Below, one piece after another: positions 58,561 through 64,000 of a stretch of DNA of 64,000 nucleotides. A program made the translations under genes and the position numbers. The stretch is from Dictyobacter kobayashii. GTDB taxonomy: Bacteria; Chloroflexota; Ktedonobacteria; Ktedonobacterales; Ktedonobacteraceae. The notes under the pieces were generated by a model. That model saw only the letters and a program-made list of their open reading frames with translations, was not told where the DNA came from and ran no database searches. Location: contig NZ_BIFS01000001.1 of assembly GCF_003967555.1 (NCBI RefSeq), forward strand, positions 868,001-932,000, read 5' to 3'. The number at the start of each line of letters is the position of its first letter. Position 1 is the stretch's first letter.

Positions 58561-58581
58561 TTGTCAAACTGGTAGGTAGTG

Positions 58582-58680
58582 CATACGTGCGCTGACGCGC
58601 CCGAGCGTTTTTATAGGTTGTCCCAGGTGTACTGTGCACACCTGGGACAACCTATAAAAACGCTCTCGGTGGTGCTAAAG
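58582..58680 (+). mobile_element. Family A palindromic element, copy 5
   Basis: Left module TACGTGCGCTGACGCGCCC, then a core of perfect 28-base arms (58603-58630 and 58638-58665; begin GAGCGTTTTTATAGG) with a 7-base loop, then a remnant of the right stem (CTCGGTGGTGC). It lies between the converging CDF and cobU genes and probably ends both transcripts. Confidence 0.75.
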
Positions 58681-59301
58681 TGTTGCTGTTTCGTGCAGGC
58701 GTTTGATGTCGACGCCCAATCCGGCAATCATGAGGTAGACACGGGTAGCGGCGGCCGCTACCCGCTGATTGACTAACCCCAATACATCTCGATAGATACG
58801 TCCGAGGCTGTAGGCTGGCACAATACCCAGCCCGACTTCATTGGTGACTACGATTAAGGTCTTGCCCGGAGCTAGCTGCGCAACCACTTGTAGCAGGACA
58901 TCAATCTCTTGCAAGGCACCCGCATAATATTGCGCACTGATCGCGGTATCCTCCTCTAACTGCTCTGCGTCTCCCTGTGAGAAGAGCCAGTTAGAAAGCC
59001 AGACCGTCAGGCAGTCCAGGATGATGACATCCGCGACGACGGCAGCCTGTTGGACAGCGTTAACCAGGTGTAGCGGCTCTTCAATGGTCTGCCAGTTAGC
59101 GGCACGGGAAGCCTGGTGACGGGCAATGCGATCTCGCATATCTTCATCAGTAGCTATAGCTGTAGCGATAAAGGCGACGCTTCTACCACTCTGCACAGCC
59201 AGTCGTTCAGCGAAGGTACTCTTGCCGCTGCGCGCCCCTCCCAATAATAGGACCAGGCGTGGGGGGTCATTTAATGCTGTTACTTCATTATTTATATTCA
59301 T
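58675..59301 (-). CDS. cobU: Adenosylcobinamide kinase / guanylyltransferase
   Basis: 208 residues. It attaches the nucleotide loop precursor to cobinamide. The P-loop is LLLGGARSGKSTFAERLA near residue 18, then ATDEDMRDRIARHQASR and TNEVGLGIVPAYSLGRIYRDVLG with late MIAGLGVDIK, all typical. It is the last gene of the cobC-cobS-cobU group. Confidence 0.95.
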   Translation of the reverse strand: MNINNEVTALNDPPRLVLLLGGARSGKSTFAERLAVQSGRSVAFIATAIATDEDMRDRIARHQASRAANWQTIEEPLHLVNAVQQAAVVADVIILDCLTVWLSNWLFSQGDAEQLEEDTAISAQYYAGALQEIDVLLQVVAQLAPGKTLIVVTNEVGLGIVPAYSLGRIYRDVLGLVNQRVAAAATRVYLMIAGLGVDIKRLHETATL

Positions 59302-59321
59302 ATTATTTTATCTCTCACATA

Positions 59322-60161
59322 TCATAGCCAGAAGTGCAATAACGTCCATAGCAAGAGTAGCATGACCTCCATTAGCTCGGCCAGGGTACCATAGCTATCC
59401 CCGGTCAAACCACCCAGTTGAGCAACCATCCATTTACCCACCAACCAGGTCAACAATGCTGCGCCGCAACAGAGCGCCAGGCCAGTAAGCTGTCCGGCGA
59501 ACCAGGCAATAACCAGAGTCAGTATAACAGTGCAGAGCAGACGGCCTCGCGTTACCGTCTGGCGAAAGGCAGCTCCCAGGCCCTCTGGACGCGCCGGCGG
59601 AAAGATATACATAGCCAGCACCATCATACAACGGGAGATGGGGATAATAGTGAGGAGTGCCCAGGGTAACCATTGAATATCCAGACTCGCCAGCAAGGCG
59701 AATTTGAGCAATATGATGCTAACGCCACCCAGCACACCAAAGCTGCCAACCCGGCTATCGCGCATGATTTCTAGCTTTTGTTCGCGGCTGCGCCCACCAA
59801 ACAAACCATCACAGCTATCCATCAAACCATCCAGGTGCAACCCCCCACTTAGCAAAATCAAGGTAACTACCAGTAGGGCGGCCAGCACAAGTGAAGAAAC
59901 AAAGGAACCAATGATCCAGTTCAGCAGCACTAAGATGGCCGCCAATAACAGACCAACCAGCGGAAAATAGGCGCTGCCCAGAAAAAGTCTGTTGTCTCTA
60001 CCATCAGTACGAAATAGTTGCGTGCTCCCTGGAACAGGCAACGTCGTGAGAAAACGAATAGCCGCCACCAGCTCTTTATATTGCTCGAATAGCCAACTCT
60101 GGCGTACCGGGTCGGTTGGCTCGGTAGAAACTGGCGGGGCAAACGGTTGTGTCTCAGGCAT
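59322..60161 (-). CDS. cobS: Adenosylcobinamide-GDP ribazoletransferase (cobalamin synthase)
   Basis: 279 residues with several membrane helices. It joins the lower ligand to cobinamide-GDP. Typical stretches: AIRFLTTLPVP near residue 35, GGLHLDGLMDSCDGLFGG with the acidic metal site, and RDSRVGSFGVLGG. A Pro-rich soluble N-terminus of about 30 residues is unusual. Twenty bases separate it from cobU. GGAGAG precedes the ATG. Confidence 0.95.
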   Translation of the reverse strand: MPETQPFAPPVSTEPTDPVRQSWLFEQYKELVAAIRFLTTLPVPGSTQLFRTDGRDNRLFLGSAYFPLVGLLLAAILVLLNWIIGSFVSSLVLAALLVVTLILLSGGLHLDGLMDSCDGLFGGRSREQKLEIMRDSRVGSFGVLGGVSIILLKFALLASLDIQWLPWALLTIIPISRCMMVLAMYIFPPARPEGLGAAFRQTVTRGRLLCTVILTLVIAWFAGQLTGLALCCGAALLTWLVGKWMVAQLGGLTGDSYGTLAELMEVMLLLLWTLLHFWL

Positions 60162-60206
60162 CAGGCAAAGCTCTCCAAATGTTATTCTTTCATAATCTAT
60201 TATAGT

Positions 60207-60908
60207 CTATAGGAAATACAACGATTGGTGATTAAGTAGAGAAAGGGTCGTAGTTGCGGCCACATCTTCTACATCAGCCAGAAAATCAATTGCGCTAATT
60301 GAGCCGTAGGCAAAGCTTAGCTGCCAGTAGCGCTCAAACGGGATACCCAATAATGAGCAGACCAGGACTCGGAGCACACCGGAATGGCTCACCAGTACTA
60401 GCTCGCCAGCAGGTAAAGTCCGCGCGTCTCGCACCAGCTGCGCAAAGGCCGGTTGCACACGTTGCAGCAACTCAGCCAGGGTCTCACCTCCTGGAGGTGA
60501 TGAGTGTAGCGGTTTGGTAAAAAAGTCTAACTGGTCAGGATAGCGCGCGGCGATCTCTGCGTATGTCAGTCCCTCCCACTCACCAAAGGAAAGCTCACGC
60601 CACGCGGATTGGGTCTGGATAGTTAGTGGAAGTGAGTGTTGTTGTGCCAGCAGTTCGGCCGTCTTAACCGTCCTCTGCAGGTCACTGGCATATACAGCGA
60701 CTATCGGCCGGGAGTTTAATTGTGCTCCAACCCAGCGCGCCTGCATCTCACCCGTGGATGACAGGGATACATCTTGATGCCCACAGAGACGTCCCTCACG
60801 ATTCCAGTCCGTCTCCCCATGACGCACTAACCAGAGACGGCTCACATACGGCTCACTTCGCTCCTTCTCGGTTACAAATGGCTGTTCTGAATTATCAGTC
60901 ATCCCCAT
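60207..60908 (-). CDS. cobC: Histidine phosphatase family protein, probably alpha-ribazole phosphatase
   Basis: 233 residues. LWLVRHGETDWNREGRLCGHQD carries the catalytic RHG near residue 29; the second His is in LVLVSHSGVLRVL. It belongs to the phosphoglycerate mutase-like superfamily; placement before cobS and cobU favours removal of phosphate from alpha-ribazole phosphate. A second phosphatase role is possible. AAGGA lies 7 bases before the ATG. Confidence 0.83.
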   Translation of the reverse strand: MGMTDNSEQPFVTEKERSEPYVSRLWLVRHGETDWNREGRLCGHQDVSLSSTGEMQARWVGAQLNSRPIVAVYASDLQRTVKTAELLAQQHSLPLTIQTQSAWRELSFGEWEGLTYAEIAARYPDQLDFFTKPLHSSPPGGETLAELLQRVQPAFAQLVRDARTLPAGELVLVSHSGVLRVLVCSLLGIPFERYWQLSFAYGSISAIDFLADVEDVAATTTLSLLNHQSLYFL

Positions 60909-61273
60909 TTAGCGTCCTTTTCTTTCTATATAAACTCCTCACTTTGGAGATAGCTTAATACGACTCACAATAGTGAAAATGTATGCACTCTATCTTTAGC
61001 TTAAACGTTAGCTCTAATTTTGAGCAGGCGGAACATTACCCACCAGAATAACAGCATCAGGTTGGTAAGGGCAAGGTTATAACATCACTGATTGTGTAGA
61101 CGGCGGGCAAACTGACTTAAGGTAAAGCACTCAGGCGTCATACCCAGCCAGCAACCACTCACAATCCAGCCAGACCAGGGGGATTGTGCAAATATGCCAC
61201 CTGGTATAACCCTATTTCCCGGCTTGCCTGCTTATTCTGTATCTTCAATCCACTTGTAAACCGTACCATATTT
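60909..61273. other. Intergenic region between divergent genes
   Basis: 365 bases with no RNA family or repeat that I recognise; no B12 riboswitch is visible upstream of the cobC-cobS-cobU group. A reading from a TTG at 61184 is in frame with the kinase but looks non-coding. Confidence 0.4.
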
Positions 61274-62773
61274 ATGATGGAGTTTATTGGGACACAATTA
61301 GGGAATTACCACATCCTGAAACGTCTGGGCCACGGCGGCTTTGCAGATGTCTATCTGGGTGAGCATGTCTACCTCAAAACGCAGGCTGCAATCAAAATCT
61401 TGCATACACAGATCGCGCAAGAGGAGATAGATAGCTTCCGCAATGAGGCACTGGTCATTGCACACCTGATACATCCAAATATCATCCGTGTACTGGACTT
61501 TGGCGTGGACGAAGCAACTCCTTTTCTGGTGATGGAGTATGCTCCAGGAGGTACGCTGCGGCAGCAGGTCCTTAAAGGGTCCAGGCTGGCGCCAACAACC
61601 TTCATGCCCTATGTACGGCAGGTAGCCGCTGCCCTGCAGTATGCCCATGAGCAAAAGCTAATCCATCGGGATGTAAAGCCACAAAATATGTTGCTGGCTC
61701 AACATGGAGAGGTCAAACTCAGTGATTTTGGCATCGCCCTGATTGAACAGAATTCGCAGAGTCAGCAAACCGAAGAGGCTGTTATCGGCACCATCGCCTA
61801 TATGTCACCCGAACAACTCCAGGGCAAAGCTCGCCCGGCCAGCGATCAATATTCTCTGGCGATTGTAATCTACGAATGGTTAACTGGCAACAGGCCCTTT
61901 GTTGGATCATCTGTCGAACTGATTACCCAGCATCTTACAGCCCCTCCGCCACCGATTGACGAGCGGGCACTAAATATACCACATGCTTTTACTGAAGTCC
62001 TTTTTAAAGCCCTGGCCAAAGATCCGCATGATCGCTTTCCAAGTGTGCAAGCGTTTGCCAATGCACTTGAACAGACCGTCGGGAGCGGAGAAACAATCAC
62101 GAACACAGTAGCGACGCCACGCACACCGGCATTTGGGAATGAAGAGGTAAGAACAAATAATGTATCAACAACTCAATTACCTGCGGGAGCAAGATTCCAG
62201 CAGTCAGCCTCAACTGAATTTCAGCCACCGGCCTCAACCGAATTTCAGCCACAAACAGCAACACCAAAATTCATCAGCGATAAACGCACCCGGTCAATAG
62301 TTACAAAAACTAAACCGGTGGTCAAAAAGGCTGCGGGCTGCGCTCGTGGCGTTGTAGTAGCCTTAATCATACTTCCTTTGCTACTCTGTGCCGGGGGCTT
62401 CGCAGGTTATGCCTATCTCAACAACCGCAACCCGCCTTCTCAGGCCACGGCAATCGCCAAAGACTTTATGAATGCGGTACGCGCCCGCAACTATGAGCAG
62501 GCCTACAACGATCTAGGTGCCTCGGTCGATGGCCATGATGCTTTTATTAAAGAAGCACAGAGCGAAGACCGCTGCTATGGACCAGTAGCCAGCTATAGCG
62601 AGACCAATACCTCTGCCCCCAATGGCTCCCAGGTTCATAACTATACGATTAATCGCACTCATCTAAGCAAGCCCTATCATCTACACCTCACACTGAGCAA
62701 AGACTTCTGGGGCAACTGGCACGTCACTGATTATAATAGCGATATCGCCACCGGTAATCCAGCCTGCAGCTAA
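61274..62773 (+). CDS. Transmembrane serine/threonine protein kinase
   Basis: About 499 residues. The PknB-like kinase domain has LGHGGFADVYLGEH, the ATP lysine in AAIKILH, IHRDVKPQNMLL, LSDFGIAL and GTIAYMSPEQL. A Thr/Pro/Gln-rich linker with a near-duplicated FQPPASTEFQP leads to a single membrane helix (VVVALIILPLLLCAGGFAGYAYL), then a 110-residue outside domain (AKDFMNAVRARNYEQAYNDL), which resembles DUF4878. It probably senses an outside signal. Start at 61274 or 61277; the ribosome-binding site is weak. Confidence 0.9.
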   Translation: MMEFIGTQLGNYHILKRLGHGGFADVYLGEHVYLKTQAAIKILHTQIAQEEIDSFRNEALVIAHLIHPNIIRVLDFGVDEATPFLVMEYAPGGTLRQQVLKGSRLAPTTFMPYVRQVAAALQYAHEQKLIHRDVKPQNMLLAQHGEVKLSDFGIALIEQNSQSQQTEEAVIGTIAYMSPEQLQGKARPASDQYSLAIVIYEWLTGNRPFVGSSVELITQHLTAPPPPIDERALNIPHAFTEVLFKALAKDPHDRFPSVQAFANALEQTVGSGETITNTVATPRTPAFGNEEVRTNNVSTTQLPAGARFQQSASTEFQPPASTEFQPQTATPKFISDKRTRSIVTKTKPVVKKAAGCARGVVVALIILPLLLCAGGFAGYAYLNNRNPPSQATAIAKDFMNAVRARNYEQAYNDLGASVDGHDAFIKEAQSEDRCYGPVASYSETNTSAPNGSQVHNYTINRTHLSKPYHLHLTLSKDFWGNWHVTDYNSDIATGNPACS

Positions 62774-62896
62774 TTCGTAGCAAGCAATTATTTCAAATAA
62801 TATTCTCCAACACTTGACATTTAGGTCGCGTATCATCATTAAATAATAAGAAGTAATCGTTTTCTATCAGAGCAATAAGAAAGGACCCTCTACCTC

Positions 62897-63853
62897 ATGG
62901 CTTTAAAATTTGGTGTGATTGTTCCCCAGGGATGGCGCATGGATCTGGTAGGCATTACTGATCCAGTTGAAGGTTATGAGACGATGACGCGTGTGGCCAG
63001 GGAAGCTGAGGAGCTTGGCTTTGATTCGATCTGGCTCTTTGACCATTTCCATACAGTGCCACAGCCAACCCAGGAGCCGACTTTTGAGTGTTGGACCAGT
63101 ACGGCAGCCTTGTCTCGCGATACCAAACGGGTGCGCATCGGCCAGATGGTTACCTGTAATAGCTATCGCAATCCGGCCCTGCTCGCCAAAATGGCGAGCA
63201 CCGTGGATGTGCTCAGCCATGGACGCTTGAACTTTGGTATCGGCGCGGGCTGGTATGAGCATGAATATAATGCTTATGGCTATGATTTCCCGGATGGTCC
63301 AACACGTTTGCGCCAGCTACGCGATGCGCTGCGCATTATTCGTGCTATGTGGACAGAGGAAGAGGCTGTAGTTGAGGGTAAATATCTACATGTCAATGGT
63401 GCCATCAATCAGCCTGAAGGCGTGCAGAAGCCGCATATTCCCATCCTGATCGGTGGCGCGGGCGAAAAGGTTACCCTGAAACTGGTAGCGCAATATGCCG
63501 ATGCCTGTAACATCCAGCACCTGGACAATGAAGGGCTGGCCCGCAAGTTCGCGATCATCAAAGAACACTGTGATAACGTTGGTCGCGACTATAATTCAAT
63601 CTGGCGCACCGTGCTATTTAATTGCGCGATTGCTGAAACCGATCAAGAGGCGCTGGCCAAAAGCGCTCCCTACCAGCGCAACGTCCCGGCGGATCGTATC
63701 CGTCAGCAAGCCCTGGTAGGTACGCCCGACGCCATCTACAAGCGTGTCCAGGAAATCGAACAGGCTGGAGCCCAGGAATTGATCATCTTCCTGCAAGACT
63801 CTGCCCAGCTAGAATCCCTGCGCATGTTCGCCAAAGCCTGCATCGGCAAATAA
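62897..63853 (+). CDS. LLM class (F420-dependent) oxidoreductase
   Basis: 318 residues of the luciferase-like barrel fold. It begins KFGVIVPQGWRMDL, followed by EELGFDSIWLFDHFHTVP, RVRIGQMVTCNSYRNPALLAKMASTVDVLSHGRL and GIGAGWYEHEYNAYGYDF, a form typical of F420-dependent members. Substrate unknown. AAAGGA precedes the ATG by 11 bases. It would need coenzyme F420, known in Chloroflexota; biosynthesis genes are not in the window. Confidence 0.88.
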   Translation: MALKFGVIVPQGWRMDLVGITDPVEGYETMTRVAREAEELGFDSIWLFDHFHTVPQPTQEPTFECWTSTAALSRDTKRVRIGQMVTCNSYRNPALLAKMASTVDVLSHGRLNFGIGAGWYEHEYNAYGYDFPDGPTRLRQLRDALRIIRAMWTEEEAVVEGKYLHVNGAINQPEGVQKPHIPILIGGAGEKVTLKLVAQYADACNIQHLDNEGLARKFAIIKEHCDNVGRDYNSIWRTVLFNCAIAETDQEALAKSAPYQRNVPADRIRQQALVGTPDAIYKRVQEIEQAGAQELIIFLQDSAQLESLRMFAKACIGK

Positions 63854-63901
63854 TCTTTAAACCCTTGTATGGGTGGGCCTTCACTTCATTGTACCTGGAG
63901 A

Positions 63902-63940
63902 TTGGCCCGTCTGGCTATGGTTGGGCAGACGAGCCAATCA
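63902..63940. terminator. Terminator-like hairpin at the right edge
   Basis: Arms TTGGCCCGTCTG and near-complement CAGACGAGCCAA (one mismatch) with an internal loop, after the LLM gene. If the minus-strand reading to the right is a real gene, it lies over that gene's 3' end. Confidence 0.45.
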
Positions 63941-64000
63941 GGGAGTTCAAGGCATCCACCAGGGCAGGCCCTGCTGAGCGCAATTCTGTTCGATGGAGCA
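63915..64000 (-). CDS. Possible C-terminus of a gene beyond the window
   Basis: An open minus-strand reading gives LHRTELRSAGPALVDALNSL and a few more residues to a stop at 63915. It has a protein-like composition but is too short to identify. Confidence 0.25.
   Translation of the reverse strand, partial: LHRTELRSAGPALVDALNSLIGSSAQP

Noticed and set aside
60909..61273. Second B12 riboswitch before the cobC-cobS-cobU group
   Set aside because: No B12 box or other conserved riboswitch element is visible on the minus strand.

Overview
The window looks like a piece of a chromosome from a Chloroflexota bacterium, most likely class Ktedonobacteria. This is inference from gene content: an adenosylcobalamin-dependent ribonucleotide reductase carrying inteins, a large B12 gene set, an F420-type LLM oxidoreductase, a D-ala-poor but housekeeping-rich layout, Tyr/Pro/Gln-rich membrane proteins and moderate GC. 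No species can be assigned from the sequence alone. The content is mostly core metabolism; there is no prophage, transposase gene, CRISPR array, tRNA or rRNA that I can see.

Layout. 1-2.8 kb: CBS-domain HlyC/CorC membrane protein and glmU (minus). 3.0-9.6 kb: a branched-chain amino acid (leucine/valine) catabolic cluster, liuB, a CorA transporter, liuC, liuD and a 3-hydroxyisobutyrate dehydrogenase. 9.7-13.8 kb: M50 protease, NRAMP transporter and cinA (minus). 14.1-18.8 kb: nrdJ with two inteins, behind a tandem pair of NrdR boxes. 18.8-29.9 kb: ThuA-like protein, DsbA-like protein, aminotransferase, cysteine desulfurase, larE, a mocA-like gene, TPR and PAP2 proteins, AI-2E-type permease, tmk and dcd. 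30-40.7 kb: exonuclease-UvrC fusion, two alpha/beta hydrolases, rnhC, two poorly characterised membrane proteins, a cytochrome P450 and prfB with its programmed frameshift. 40.9-46 kb: sigma factor, a small zinc-ribbon protein, ftsY-accD-accA. 46-51 kb: dnaK, hsp20, an NmrA-like protein and a MerR/HspR-like regulator. 52-61 kb: two B12 gene groups (riboswitch-btuF-cobO-cobT-hemD and cobC-cobS-cobU) around a 2-hydroxyacid dehydrogenase and a cation efflux protein. 61-64 kb: membrane Ser/Thr kinase and an LLM oxidoreductase.

The genes connect: the B12 groups supply adenosylcobalamin, the cofactor of the NrdJ reductase; NrdJ, Dcd and Tmk all serve dNTP supply; accD/accA and the liu genes share biotin-dependent carboxylase chemistry; DnaK, Hsp20 and the HspR-like regulator form a heat-shock set.

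Two things stand out. First, intergenic regions carry two families of modular palindromic elements (about 100-200 bp; five and three copies). Their outer hairpins are conserved between copies, but each intact copy has its own long perfect inverted-repeat core of unrelated sequence. Second, nrdJ has two inteins, one splitting the catalytic Asn-Pro-Cys-Gly-Glu motif directly before the radical cysteine. A caution: eight genes show single-base frameshifts, and every one is consistent with a missing G or C in a short G/C run. This points to homopolymer under-calling in the assembly rather than real pseudogenes, so those genes are annotated as intact in nature.
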